Source: Actinomadura parmotrematis (GTDB taxonomy: Bacteria; Actinomycetota; Actinomycetes; Streptosporangiales; Streptosporangiaceae). Taken from it: DNA of 64,000 nt. Made by a program: the position numbers and the translations under genes. Under the pieces are notes generated by a model. It ran no database searches, was not told the origin of the DNA, and saw only the letters and a program-made list of their open reading frames with translations. Positions 35,177 through 43,621 of the stretch are shown here, in pieces; position 1 is the stretch's first letter; every line of letters starts with the position of its first letter. Location: contig NZ_JAIBOA010000005.1 in assembly GCF_019458805.1 (NCBI RefSeq), positions 1 to 64,000 of the forward strand. The letters run 5' to 3'.

Positions 35177-35223
35177 CGGCGCCGGTGACGGGGACGGGGA
35201 CGGGGACGGCGGGCGGGCGCGCC

Positions 35224-36063
35224 TCAGCGGCCGCGCCTGCGGTAGGTGCGGACCGACAGCGGCACGAACACCGCCAGGATGACCGCCGACCACATCAGCA
35301 CCGCTAGGACGGGGTGCTCGACCGGCCAGGCGCCGTCTCCCGGCGCCTGGCCGGGGTTGCCGAACAGCTCCCGGCTCGCGGCCGTCAGCGCGCTGCAGGG
35401 GTTCCAGTCCGACAGGAACCGCAGCCACGCCGGCATCCCCGCGGTCGGCACGAAGGAGTTCGACAGCATCGTGAACGGCAGCACCAGCGGCCCGAGCTGG
35501 TCGGCGACCTGCTCGTCGCGCACCATCAGCCCGAGCCAGGAGCCCAGCCAGGCGAGCGCGTAGCGCATCAGGCAGATCAGCGCGAACGCCTCCGCCGTCG
35601 GCACGAGGCCGCGGTGGGGGCGCCAGCCGACGACCAGCCCGGCCCCCACCATGATCGTCAGGGCGAGCAGGCCGCCGACCATGTCCGCGCCCGCCTGCCC
35701 GAACGGCACCGCCGAGCGGGCCGTCGGCATCGAGCGGAACCGGTCCATGACCCCGCGCGAGGCGTCGGCGGCGACCTTCAGCGTGACGGCCATCAGCGAG
35801 GTGAAGGTGACCATGCTGAACAGGCCCGGCATCAGGTACTCGCGGTAGTTCCCGCCGCCCGGCACGCTGATCGCGCTGCCGAACACGTAGCCGAACAGCA
35901 CTACCATGATCGCCGGGAAGACCAGCGCGGCGACCAGCTGGCCGGGGTGGCGGCGGATGCGGCAGAACTCGCGCCCGACCAGCGTGAGCCCGTCGGCGAG
36001 CGTCCAGCGCAGCCGCCCCACCGGGCCGGCGGGCGCGACCGGAGTGAGCGAGGGGGCGGTCAT
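35224..36063 (-). CDS. ABC-2 type exporter permease (DrrB-like)
   Basis: A 279-residue permease of an ABC-2 exporter with six hydrophobic helices. It has the features of the DrrB family: VGREFCRIRRHPGQLVAALVFP at the first helix, the extracellular stretch GGGNYREYLMPGLFSM, and FRSMPTARSAVPFGQ, the coupling-helix region. The start overlaps the ATPase stop by ATGA, so the subunits are made together. DrrAB pairs expel daunorubicin-like or lipid substrates; the substrate here is unknown. The unit is divergent from a TetR repressor. Confidence 0.9.
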   Translation of the reverse strand: MTAPSLTPVAPAGPVGRLRWTLADGLTLVGREFCRIRRHPGQLVAALVFPAIMVVLFGYVFGSAISVPGGGNYREYLMPGLFSMVTFTSLMAVTLKVAADASRGVMDRFRSMPTARSAVPFGQAGADMVGGLLALTIMVGAGLVVGWRPHRGLVPTAEAFALICLMRYALAWLGSWLGLMVRDEQVADQLGPLVLPFTMLSNSFVPTAGMPAWLRFLSDWNPCSALTAASRELFGNPGQAPGDGAWPVEHPVLAVLMWSAVILAVFVPLSVRTYRRRGR

Positions 36064-37040
36064 CGCACGGCCTCCGGGGCGGCGGTCGTCTCGGGCGCGG
36101 GGGCGTCCTCGGCGGGACGGCCGGTGAGGCGCAGGAACACCTCGTCCAGGGTGGGGCGGCGCAGCCCGACGTCCTCGGCGGCGACGCCCGCGCCGTCCAG
36201 CTCGCGCAGCACGTCCAGCAGCCGCACCGGGCCGCGGGTCAGCGCGACGCTCAGCCGGCCGCCCTCCAGCTCGGGGTAGGCGCCGGCGAGGCGGCTCATC
36301 GCCTGCGCCGCCGGGGCCGCCTGGGCGGGGTCGGCGAGCACCACGTCCAGGCGGTCGCCGATCTCGGACTTCAGCGCGTCGGGGGTGCCCTCGGCGATGA
36401 CGCGGCCCCGGTCGACGACGGCGATGCGGTCGGCGAGCCGGTCGGCCTCGTCCAGGTACTGGGTGGTGAGCAGCACGGTCGTGCCGTCGGCGACCAGCTC
36501 GCGGACGCTGTCCCAGATCTCCCCGCGGCTGCGCGGGTCCAGGCCGGTGGTGGGCTCGTCCAGGAACAGCACCTGCGGGCGCAGGATCAGGCTGGTGACC
36601 AGGTCCAGGCGGCGGCGCATGCCGCCCGAGTAGTGCCGCACCTGGCGGCCGGCGGCCTCGGCGAGCCCGAACCGCTCCAGCAGCTCCTCGGCCCGCCGCC
36701 GGGCGGCGGATCGCGACAGGTGGTAGAGCCGGCCGAACATCCGCAGGTTGTCGCGGCCGGTCAGCTGCTCGTCCACCGCCGCGTGCTGGCCGGCCAGGCC
36801 GATGCGGGCCCGCACCCGCTCGGCGTCGCGGACCACGTCCAGGCCGGCGATGCGGGCGCGCCCGGCGTCGGGGTCCGCCAGGGTCGCCAGGATGCGGATC
36901 GCGGTGGTCTTGCCCGCGCCGTTCGGGCCGAGCACGCCGCAGACCTGGCCCTCGGGCACCGCCAGGTCCAGGCCGCGCAGCGCGCGGGTGGCGCCGAAGC
37001 GCTTGTGCAGCCCCTCGGCGACCACCATCGGGTCGTCCAT
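36060..37040 (-). CDS. ABC exporter ATP-binding subunit (DrrA-like)
   Basis: A 326-residue nucleotide-binding subunit. Walker A is GPNGAGKTTA near residue 38, Q-loop GLAGQHAAVDEQLTGRDN, signature YSGGMRRRLD near 137, Walker B VLFLDEPTTGLD, and H-loop region TTQYLDEADRLAD. The C-terminal DrrA extension (SRLAGAYPELEGGRLSVAL and TLDEVFLRLTGRPA) is present. It powers the coupled DrrB-like permease. GGAGGGG precedes ATG 37040. Its promoter region holds two GTAC-type palindromes that are probable sites for the divergent TetR regulator. Confidence 0.93.
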   Translation of the reverse strand: MDDPMVVAEGLHKRFGATRALRGLDLAVPEGQVCGVLGPNGAGKTTAIRILATLADPDAGRARIAGLDVVRDAERVRARIGLAGQHAAVDEQLTGRDNLRMFGRLYHLSRSAARRRAEELLERFGLAEAAGRQVRHYSGGMRRRLDLVTSLILRPQVLFLDEPTTGLDPRSRGEIWDSVRELVADGTTVLLTTQYLDEADRLADRIAVVDRGRVIAEGTPDALKSEIGDRLDVVLADPAQAAPAAQAMSRLAGAYPELEGGRLSVALTRGPVRLLDVLRELDGAGVAAEDVGLRRPTLDEVFLRLTGRPAEDAPAPETTAAPEAVR

Positions 37041-37055
37041 CGCCCCTCCAATTGG

Positions 37056-37066
37056 GTACGTCGTAC
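37056..37066. promoter_or_regulatory. TetR operator-like palindrome, site 1
   Basis: GTACGTCGTAC is a perfect 11-bp palindrome followed by GC, 16 bp upstream of the DrrA-like start. The longer form GTACGNNGTACGC recurs at site 2. Its place over the start of the exporter transcript fits repression. Confidence 0.6.
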
Positions 37067-37100
37067 GCTTTTCACCGCCGCGGGTAGCCTAGGCACATGA

Positions 37101-37113
37101 GTACGGTGTACGC
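37101..37113. promoter_or_regulatory. TetR operator-like palindrome, site 2, between divergent promoters
   Basis: GTACGGTGTACGC matches site 1 at 11 of 13 positions, 45 bp away. It sits between a plus-strand -10 TAGGAT (37117-37122) for tetR and, on the minus strand, a -35 TTGCGT (37110-37115) with -10 TAGGCT (37086-37091) for the exporter. One bound regulator could therefore shut both promoters. Confidence 0.6.
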
Positions 37114-37143
37114 AACTAGGATGGGCGGACGAGGAGGTGAGCG

Positions 37144-37914
37144 GTGGCGGGCACCGGGCACACGAGCATCTGGACGGTCCCCGAGCGCCCCGCGCGCGGG
37201 CCCCGGCCGGCCTACAGCCGCGCCCAGATCACCGCGACCGCGGTCGCGATCGCCGACGCCGAGGGGCTGGAGGCGGCGTCCATGCGGCGCATCGCCGCCG
37301 AGCTCGGCACCGGCGCGATGTCGCTGTACCGGTACGTGCCGAGCCGCGGCGACCTGCTGGCGCTGATGGTGGACCACGTGCTCGGCGAGGCCGAGCTGCC
37401 CGAGCGGCCGAGCGGAGACTGGCGCGCCGACCTGCGGCTGTACGCCCACCACACGCGCGCCGTGGCGGCGCGCCACCGGTGGCTGTGGAACCTGAACCCG
37501 CGCCCGGAGTTCGGGCCGAACCAGCTGCGCGTCGCCGAGTTCGCCTTCGGCGCGCTCGACATCGACGGCCTGACGATCGACGACATCTTCGTCTACGTCG
37601 GCATGGTGACCGGCTACGCGCAGAACGCCGTCCGCGACGAGATCGGCGCGAGCGAGGGCGAGAGCGCGGAGGAGCGGATGCGGCGCAGCGCCCCCTACGT
37701 GCGCAGCGTGCTGGCGACGGGCCGCTACCCGATGTTCGAGCGGATCATCCGGGAGGCCCGCCAGCCCCACATGACCCCCGACGAGCGGTTCGCCTACGGG
37801 CTGGAGCGCGTCCTGGACGGCATCGCCGCGCAGCTTCCCGACCGCAGCGGCCTGACCGAGGCGTTCCTGGCCGGCCGGGACGCGGCGCTGCTCGGCGAGC
37901 AGGGCCGCGACTGA
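37144..37914 (+). CDS. TetR/AcrR family transcriptional regulator
   Basis: A 256-residue TetR regulator. The DNA-binding domain covers residues about 23-70: YSRAQITATAVAIADAEGLEAASMRRIAAELGTGAMSLYRYVPSRGDLLALMVD. The long C-terminal half fits the TetR_C_1 type ligand domain, common in antibiotic-export control. GAGGAGG precedes GTG 37144. It is divergent from the DrrAB-like exporter, with two operator-like palindromes between them, so it most likely represses that exporter and itself. Confidence 0.92.
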   Translation: MAGTGHTSIWTVPERPARGPRPAYSRAQITATAVAIADAEGLEAASMRRIAAELGTGAMSLYRYVPSRGDLLALMVDHVLGEAELPERPSGDWRADLRLYAHHTRAVAARHRWLWNLNPRPEFGPNQLRVAEFAFGALDIDGLTIDDIFVYVGMVTGYAQNAVRDEIGASEGESAEERMRRSAPYVRSVLATGRYPMFERIIREARQPHMTPDERFAYGLERVLDGIAAQLPDRSGLTEAFLAGRDAALLGEQGRD

Positions 37915-37962
37915 CCGGCGGCCGGCCGGGGAGCCCCTCGGCGAGGGGCTCCCCGGCCGGTC

Positions 37963-38334
37963 TCACACCTCCAGGTCGGTCTCGATGCCCTTGAGCTGGT
38001 GGCGGGCCATCGCCAGGTTGGAGCGGCCCCGGTCCAGCGCCAGGTAGAGGAACAGGCCCTGGGACTTGCGGCCGGTCACCGGGCGGATGATGTGGTACTG
38101 GCCCGACAGGGTGATGAGGATGTCCTCGATGCTGTCGTTGAGGTTCAGCTGCTCCATCGTGCGCATCTTGGCGCGCATGACCTCGGTGTTGCCGGCCGCG
38201 GCGACCTGCAGGTCCAGCGCCTTGGAGCTGCCGAGCATGCCGAGCGCCATGCCGCTGTTGTAGTCGACCACCGCGGCGCCGACGGCGCCGTCGATGGACA
38301 TCATGTCCTTGAGGGCCAGGTCCATGTTGCTCAT
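37963..38334 (-). CDS. Roadblock/LC7 domain protein, third copy
   Basis: A 123-residue single-domain roadblock (MglB-like) protein: LALKDMMSIDGAVGAAVVDYNSG at the start, MEQLNLNDSIEDILITLSGQYHIIRPV in the middle, and a C-terminal LALDRGRSNLAMARHQLKGIE. Roadblock proteins are dimeric partners of small Ras-like GTPases. AAAGGAA before ATG 38334 gives a good start. It is last in a four-gene unit with two further roadblock proteins and a DUF4388-like protein; no GTPase is nearby. Confidence 0.9.
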   Translation of the reverse strand: MSNMDLALKDMMSIDGAVGAAVVDYNSGMALGMLGSSKALDLQVAAAGNTEVMRAKMRTMEQLNLNDSIEDILITLSGQYHIIRPVTGRKSQGLFLYLALDRGRSNLAMARHQLKGIETDLEV

Positions 38335-38345
38335 GGGGGTTCCTT

Positions 38346-38825
38346 TCACTCGCGGTGGATGCTGTCGCCGGCCTCGGGGTCGAGGGCCGACGCGGCCAGG
38401 TGGCCGGCGATGCTGCGGGCGACGGGGCGCGACTCCAGGTGCAGCCGGCCGACGTTGACGCCGGAGCCGGCCAGCACGGTCAGGGACGCGGCCCGGCCCG
38501 CCGAGTAGATGACGACGTAACCCTCGGTGCCGCGCACGACCACCTCGTGGAACGAGCCGCCGTGCGCGGTCGCGGCGAGCCGGTAGGACAGCGCGAGCTC
38601 GGAGGCGGTGAGGGCGGCCATGCCCGCCGGCTCGACCCGGTCGGGCAGGTCGCAAGCGATGACCATGCCGTCGGACGAGGCGACCAGGCTCCCGACCAGG
38701 TCGGCGATGCGGTCGCGGAGCGCCTTCAGCTCGGCCATGACCACCGGATCGGGTGCGAAGTCGGGTGCGGGCATCTTCGTCAGCCTCCCCATCAGGTCTC
38801 CGAACCGTCTCCTCGGCGCGTTCAC
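38346..38825 (-). CDS. Roadblock/LC7 domain protein, second copy
   Basis: A 159-residue roadblock protein with an N-terminal extension of about 30 residues before the domain (RDRIADLVGSLVASSDGMVIACDLP). The SFHEVVVRGTEGYVVIYSAG strand region and VNVGRLHLESRPVARSIAGHL end fit. The GTG at 38825 overlaps the stop of the DUF4388-like gene (GTGA), so the two are coupled. It differs clearly from the other two copies, so these are not recent duplicates. Confidence 0.87.
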   Translation of the reverse strand: MNAPRRRFGDLMGRLTKMPAPDFAPDPVVMAELKALRDRIADLVGSLVASSDGMVIACDLPDRVEPAGMAALTASELALSYRLAATAHGGSFHEVVVRGTEGYVVIYSAGRAASLTVLAGSGVNVGRLHLESRPVARSIAGHLAASALDPEAGDSIHRE

Positions 38826-39724
38826 GCAAGCTCCTCCAGGGCCGCGCGCAGCCGGACGAGGACGTCCAGGTCCGGCGGCGTCCACCAGCTGTCGGTTCCG
38901 GCGGGCCGCTCGGGCGCCGTGCCCGCCGCGCGCCGCCCGCCGAGCGCCGCGCCGGGCACGGCGGGGACGGCGGCGGGCGCGTCCGGCGCGTCCGGTACGG
39001 GCGGCTGGACGGCGGGCGGCTGGACCAGCCCCGCCGCGACCAGCGACCGGACCGCCAGCAGGCAGCCGTAGGTGGTGCGGCCGAGGTCCATGGCGAGCTC
39101 GGCGGGCGAGCGCCGCCCGTCGGCGTTCACCAGCAGCTCCGCCTCCAGGCCGGTCAGGATGACCCGCTGGCGGCGGATGCGGGTGACCGGCACGACCGGC
39201 GCCCGGTCGGCGAGCGAGGACGGCCAGGGGGTCGCGGCGCCGTCGCGGCGGCGCTCGCACTCGTGCGCCAGCGTGGCCGGGGTGACCCGGCACACCGGCG
39301 CCAGCCAGTGCGCGGGACCCTCCTCGAACACCGGGGCGGACGCGGACTCCAGCAGGAAGAACGCCGCGTCGAACAGGGCGAGCAGGGCGAAGGTCTCCAG
39401 CTGGGACCGCCGGATCGGGACGGTGCCCCAGGGCTGCCGGTCCGCCCGCAGGTCGCCGTGCTCGCCGAGCCGGATCCGCCCCCAGTCCTCGGCGCTCACC
39501 GCGCCCGACTCCACGACGAGCCGGTCCAGGCCGGTGGCGCGGCGGCTGCGCGCGAACGCGACCGCGCCGTCGGCCACGTGGAAGGCGCCCTCGTCGCCGG
39601 CGTGCAGGACGCCGGTCCGGCGCTCCTTTTCCAGGCGGCGCAGTTCGGCGTGCACGCCCCGCTCCCCGTGCGCCGTTCGGGGGGCGGCCGTCGCCGGGGC
39701 CTGGCTAACCATGACCGGTGACAC
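38822..39724 (-). CDS. DUF4388/PATAN-like protein in roadblock operon
   Basis: A 300-residue soluble protein. The N-terminal 75 residues (AELRRLEKERRTGVLHAGDEG, then FHVADGAVAFARSR) resemble DUF4388/PATAN domains that bind response-regulator-like or roadblock partners. The middle part has a winged-helix-like segment (RRSPAELAMDLGRTTYGCLLAVRSLVAAGLV) near residue 205. A Pro/Ala linker and a short helix (LDVLVRLRAALEEL) end the protein. The GTG start at 39724 has GGAG 6 bases upstream and overlaps the first roadblock gene by 20 bp. It may be the effector of this module. Confidence 0.65.
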   Translation of the reverse strand: MSPVMVSQAPATAAPRTAHGERGVHAELRRLEKERRTGVLHAGDEGAFHVADGAVAFARSRRATGLDRLVVESGAVSAEDWGRIRLGEHGDLRADRQPWGTVPIRRSQLETFALLALFDAAFFLLESASAPVFEEGPAHWLAPVCRVTPATLAHECERRRDGAATPWPSSLADRAPVVPVTRIRRQRVILTGLEAELLVNADGRRSPAELAMDLGRTTYGCLLAVRSLVAAGLVQPPAVQPPVPDAPDAPAAVPAVPGAALGGRRAAGTAPERPAGTDSWWTPPDLDVLVRLRAALEELA

Positions 39725-40094
39725 CCAATTCTCCGATGAGGTCGCTTACCTGGATGCGGGCCAAGGCGAGATTGCCCTTGTCCCGGTCGATGAGCAGATG
39801 CACGAACAGCTGCCCGTCGAAGGTCCCGTTGATGAGCGTGAGCAGATGGAAACCGCCCGCCCCGCACACGATGATCTCTGCGATGTCGTCCCCGGTGCGG
39901 CTGGTGCTGAGCGCCGGGCTGGCCAGGATGGAGCGCACCACCTCGGTGGTGCCGGCCGCGTCCTCGTGCTGGTCGACCAGGTCGCCGCGTCCGGCGGCGG
40001 CGACCGCGAGGCCGCTCGCCCCGTCGACCAGCGTGACGCTCAGGGCGCCCGGGATCTCCATCATCCGTTTCAGGCAGCCGTCGATGCCGAGCAT
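39705..40094 (-). CDS. Roadblock/LC7 domain protein, first copy
   Basis: A 129-residue roadblock protein, first in the operon: MLGIDGCLKRMMEIPGALSV, then a central TGDDIAEIIVCGAGGFHLLTLI and the end DRDKGNLALARIQVSDLIGEL. GGGGG before ATG 40094 is a fair ribosome site. Its C terminus overlaps the next gene by 20 bp. The three roadblock copies in this unit share only the fold-level pattern. Confidence 0.88.
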   Translation of the reverse strand: MLGIDGCLKRMMEIPGALSVTLVDGASGLAVAAAGRGDLVDQHEDAAGTTEVVRSILASPALSTSRTGDDIAEIIVCGAGGFHLLTLINGTFDGQLFVHLLIDRDKGNLALARIQVSDLIGELGVTGHG

Positions 40095-40340
40095 TCGTTC
40101 ACCCCCGCCAGCTGAGAGTTGCAGTGCCTGACGTTACACGCGCTATCGGGCGGTTGTGAGCGGAATCGAGAGGGAATTTCTAATCAATGCGCGCCACGGC
40201 CGAAACGGGTCACAAGCACGCAGTTGCCAGGGTAAAGATACTGATCAGAATGAGAATTCAACCGCGCCGGAGGAAACATACCTGTCGGTATTCATCCTCT
40301 TTTAGAGGAAATTCCTCCACTTCGCGGGACGGGGCGGGCG
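40095..40340. other. AT-richer intergenic region with nested hairpins
   Basis: 246 bases, clearly lower in GC than the flanks, between the roadblock operon promoter side and the 3' end of the GH13 gene. Two overlapping inverted repeats, CCTCT-TTT-AGAGG (40296-40308) and GAGGAA-A-TTCCTC (40305-40317), share bases, so only one can form at a time; they probably end the GH13 transcript. The promoter for the roadblock operon should lie around 40100-40260. No gene with normal codon use is present. Confidence 0.5.
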
Positions 40341-41678
40341 TCACCGCGCCGCGCCGGCGACGGCCCATCCGTGCGGCGGAACGAGCAGGGCGCCGCCCTC
40401 CTCCGTGGCCTGCCCGGCGAGGACGGGTCCGGGGACCGGACCGTGGCGCAGCGGGGCGTCGGCGAGGTTGAGGTAGACGCGCAGCGCGCGGCCGTCGTGC
40501 TCGGCGTCGTAGACGAGCTGCTCGTTGGTCTGCGACACCACGCGGACGCGGGCGCGGTGCAGCCAGGCGTGGCGGCGGCGCAGGCCGATGAGGTCCTGGT
40601 GCAGCCGCAGCGCCTCCTGGCCGCCCGGCGGCAGCAGGTCGGGCACGGCGGGGAAGGCGGGGCGCACGGCGTCGTCTCCCCCGGCGCGCTCCTCCTTCAG
40701 GCCGGTCATGGCCCGCTCGTCGCCGTAGTAGACCGCCGGGGTGCCGCCGACGGTGAACAGCACGGCCAGGGCGTGCGGCAGATGGCGCGGGTCCTCCAGG
40801 CGGGACGCCAGGCGGGTGACGTCGTGGTTGCCGACGAAGGTGAACGGGACGAAGGCGTCCAGCCAGGCGTCGTGGCGGCCGAGCGTCCAGGTCAGCTCGT
40901 ACAGGTTGCGGTCGTTCAGCGCGCTCCAGATCGACTTCCACAGCTCGTACTGGGTGACCGAGTCCAGGCCGCCGGCGGTGACGGCCTGCGCGTAGTCGCC
41001 GTGGATGACCTCGCCGACGATGTAGGCGTCGGGGTGGGCGGCCCGCACGCGCGGCAGGACCGCCGCCCAGAACCGCGGCGGGACCGCGTAGGCGGCGTCC
41101 AGCCGCCAGGCGTCGGCGCCCCGGTCCAGCCAGTGCACCATGACGTCCGCGACGTACTCGGCGACGGCGGGGTCGGCGTGGTCGAGCGTCACCAGGCCGC
41201 CGTGGCCCTCGAAGACCCGCAGGCCGTCGGGCCCGGCGGGGTCGTCGACGAACCAGGACGCGCGCGGGTCGGCCGCCGCGCCGCCGAGGCGCGCGGCGAC
41301 GGCCGGGTGCTCGCGGCCGACGTGGTTGAAGACGCCGTCCAGCATCACCCGCAGCCCGCGCTCGCGCGCCGCGGCGATCAGCCGGTCGAAGTCGGCGTCG
41401 TCGCCGAGCCGCGGGTCGATGCGGTAATGGTCCAGGGTGTCGTAGCCGTGGCCGGTGGAGTCGAACACCGGGCCGAGGGCGAGTCCGGAGGCGCCGAGCC
41501 GGACCGCGTAGTCGAGGTAGGCGGTGACCTGGGCGAGGCCGCCGGCGGGCGCGCGGTCGGCGCCCGTGGTGTCGGCGCCGGTGAAGCCGAGCGGGTAGAC
41601 GTGCCACCAGATCGCGTGGTGGACCCAGCCGGGCTCGCGCACCGGCCCCCGCCCGTTCCCGTTCCCGTGTCCGCTCAC
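40341..41678 (-). CDS. GH13 alpha-amylase family protein
   Basis: A 445-residue alpha-amylase-superfamily enzyme without signal peptide, so cytoplasmic. The four GH13 regions are present: DGVFNHVG, the nucleophile region DAWRLDAAY near residue 190, the acid GEVIHG near 221, and FVGNHDVTR near 281. The domain ends with a short beta domain. It probably acts on small alpha-glucans (maltodextrin, trehalose or sucrose type); the exact class is unclear because there is little else beyond the catalytic core. The GTG at 41678 overlaps the MarR stop (GTGA), so it is coupled with that regulator. Confidence 0.87.
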   Translation of the reverse strand: MSGHGNGNGRGPVREPGWVHHAIWWHVYPLGFTGADTTGADRAPAGGLAQVTAYLDYAVRLGASGLALGPVFDSTGHGYDTLDHYRIDPRLGDDADFDRLIAAARERGLRVMLDGVFNHVGREHPAVAARLGGAAADPRASWFVDDPAGPDGLRVFEGHGGLVTLDHADPAVAEYVADVMVHWLDRGADAWRLDAAYAVPPRFWAAVLPRVRAAHPDAYIVGEVIHGDYAQAVTAGGLDSVTQYELWKSIWSALNDRNLYELTWTLGRHDAWLDAFVPFTFVGNHDVTRLASRLEDPRHLPHALAVLFTVGGTPAVYYGDERAMTGLKEERAGGDDAVRPAFPAVPDLLPPGGQEALRLHQDLIGLRRRHAWLHRARVRVVSQTNEQLVYDAEHDGRALRVYLNLADAPLRHGPVPGPVLAGQATEEGGALLVPPHGWAVAGAAR

Positions 41679-42115
41679 GCGGTCCTCCCCGAGGTCGTGC
41701 CGGCGAGCCGGTCCATCAGTTCCGCGGCGATCCGCACGATCTCCACCTCGGCGTCGGTGAGCGACTCCAGGGCGCCCTCCAGCCACGCGTCGCGCAGCGC
41801 CATGTCCGCCCCGAGCGCCCGGCGGCCCGCCGGCGTGATCGCCAGGACCGACTCGCGCCGGTCCCGGTCGCCGGCGGTGCGGGAGATCAGCCCGCGCGCC
41901 GCCAGCTCGGCGTAGGTGCGGGTCAGCGACTGCGGCCGCTGGTGCTCGGCGGCGGCGACCGCGCCCGGCGTGCTCGGGCCGTGCCGGTGCAGGTGGGCGA
42001 GGACGCCCACCGCGTTGGCCGTCAGGGCGTGGTCGGGCCGCTCGGCACGGAGCCGCCGGGCCAGCCGGGACACGCCGGTGCGGATGACCGGGACGGCCTC
42101 TTCTCTGCTCGCCAT
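41675..42115 (-). CDS. MarR family transcriptional regulator
   Basis: A 146-residue MarR-type winged-helix protein: TANAVGVLAHLHRHGPSTPGA, then the recognition helix region AEHQRPQSLTRTYAELAARGLI and the wing TAGDRDRRESVLAITPAG. It lies divergent from the FUSC membrane protein and starts the unit with the GH13 enzyme. Control of the divergent transporter is the usual arrangement for such pairs. The 62-bp gap between them must hold both promoters; I see no clear perfect palindrome there. Confidence 0.9.
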   Translation of the reverse strand: MASREEAVPVIRTGVSRLARRLRAERPDHALTANAVGVLAHLHRHGPSTPGAVAAAEHQRPQSLTRTYAELAARGLISRTAGDRDRRESVLAITPAGRRALGADMALRDAWLEGALESLTDAEVEIVRIAAELMDRLAGTTSGRTA

Positions 42116-42177
42116 ACAACCAAGCTATCACTTACGATCTACAGCCGACGATTCCCGTAGAACGGTCGTTTCACGCC

Positions 42178-43614
42178 ATGATTCGATACGCATTGCTTAG
42201 TATCTCGGCACGGTTGCGCGCCTGCTCGGCCCGGCTGCCCTCCCTGCCCCGGAACGGCCCCCGCGACACCTTGCTGGTGATCGTCCCGACCGCGGTCGCC
42301 TTCGCGGCCGGCCGGTGCGTGCAGTCCCTCGCCGGCCTGCACGCCGGCATCGTCGTCCTCGCGACCGCGCTGGCGCTGACGCTCGGGCGGGTGCAGCGCG
42401 GCCACCCGAGCCGGGACCGGGCGGCCGCCCTGCTGATCGTCCCCGGCTGCGCGGCGGCCGCCGCGGAAGTCGGCCGCCTGATGGACCGCCACCGCGCGAC
42501 CGGCGAGGCGCTGTTCGTCCTGGCGGTCGCCGGAGCCGTCTGGATCCGCCGGTTCGGCGCGCGCGCCGGCCGCGCCGGAACGCTGGCGACGCTGCCCTTC
42601 GTGGCGCTGCTGATCGTCCCCGTCACGGTCGGGCGGGGCGCCCACCCGGGCTGGTGGGCGCTGGTCGCCCTCGCCGCCGCCGTCGCGACGGGCCTCGCCC
42701 ACCGCCTCGGTGAACGCCTCGGCGTCCCCGCGCCCGAGCCCGACCCTCCTCCGGCGGCGACGCGGCTGCGCCCGGCGCCGAGCACGCGGCTGGCCGTCCA
42801 GATGGGCGCGGGCCTGGCCGCGGCGTTCGCGGCCGGCCACTGGCTGTTCCCCCAGCACTGGGCCTGGACGGTGCTGACCGCCTACATCGTCGCCGGCGGC
42901 AACCGGGGCCGGGGCGATGTGGCCTACAAGAGCGTGCAGCGCGTCCTCGGGGCCGCCGCCGGTACCGCGGCCGCCACCGCCGTGGCGGGCCGCCTGCCGG
43001 CGGGCGACCGGACGGCCATCGTGCTGATCTTCGTGGTGCTCGCCGCCGCGCTGTGGCTGCGCGCGCTCTCCTACGCCTGGTGGGCCGCCGGGATCACCGC
43101 GGCGCTCGCCCTGCTCTACGGCTACTTCGGCGAGGCGGGCACGGCGCTGCTGCGCGACCGCCTCGCCGCGATCTGCGCCGGCGCCGCCGTCGCGGTGGCG
43201 GCCGCCTGGACGGTGCTGCCGATCAGGACCGGCGACGTCGTGCGGCGGCGCCTCGCCGACGCCCTCGCCGAGCTGACCGGCCACCTCACCGGCTCGCCCC
43301 CGCCGCCGGAACGCGACCGCCGGGATCTGGAGGCGGCGTTCACCCGCTTGGACGAGGCGTTCCGGCCGCTGGCGGCGCTGCGGCGCGGACGGCCCGACCA
43401 TCCGGTGGCGCGGCTCCTGCGGTGCCGGCCCGAACTGGCGTCCCTGCACCTGCTCCCCGAGGCCGAACGCGCGGCGCTGCGGGCCGACACCGTCCGCGCG
43501 CGCCGCAGCCTGCGCCCCGGCGGCGCGGCGCCGGAGGAGGACGACCGGCGCCCGCCCGCGACGCCCCTCGGCGCGGCGCTGCGGTGCATCGAGGCCGGAC
43601 GGCTCGCCCGGTAG
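42178..43614 (+). CDS. FUSC family membrane protein
   Basis: A 478-residue membrane protein of the FUSC (fusaric acid resistance/aromatic acid exporter) superfamily. It has two halves of hydrophobic helices, the second matching the FUSC_2 pattern HWAWTVLTAYIVAGGNRGRGDVAYKSVQRVLGAAAGT, and a C-terminal cytoplasmic helical part. Members export aromatic acids and other amphipathic compounds. It is divergent from the MarR/GH13 unit and has no further partner. The start at ATG 42178 has only a weak ribosome site. Confidence 0.87.
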   Translation: MIRYALLSISARLRACSARLPSLPRNGPRDTLLVIVPTAVAFAAGRCVQSLAGLHAGIVVLATALALTLGRVQRGHPSRDRAAALLIVPGCAAAAAEVGRLMDRHRATGEALFVLAVAGAVWIRRFGARAGRAGTLATLPFVALLIVPVTVGRGAHPGWWALVALAAAVATGLAHRLGERLGVPAPEPDPPPAATRLRPAPSTRLAVQMGAGLAAAFAAGHWLFPQHWAWTVLTAYIVAGGNRGRGDVAYKSVQRVLGAAAGTAAATAVAGRLPAGDRTAIVLIFVVLAAALWLRALSYAWWAAGITAALALLYGYFGEAGTALLRDRLAAICAGAAVAVAAAWTVLPIRTGDVVRRRLADALAELTGHLTGSPPPPERDRRDLEAAFTRLDEAFRPLAALRRGRPDHPVARLLRCRPELASLHLLPEAERAALRADTVRARRSLRPGGAAPEEDDRRPPATPLGAALRCIEAGRLAR

Positions 43615-43621
43615 CGGCCAG

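Noticed and set aside
35177..35223. GGGGAC-type simple repeat after rsgA
   Set aside because: Short low-complexity G/C sequence common in such genomes; no hairpin with terminator shape.
40258..40343. 28-codon frame overlapping the GH13 stop by GTGA, ending in VCFLRRG, like a small peptide gene
   Set aside because: Its codons are rich in A/T at third positions (CTA, AAA, GTA, TGT), unlike every real gene here, and it runs through the terminator-like hairpins.
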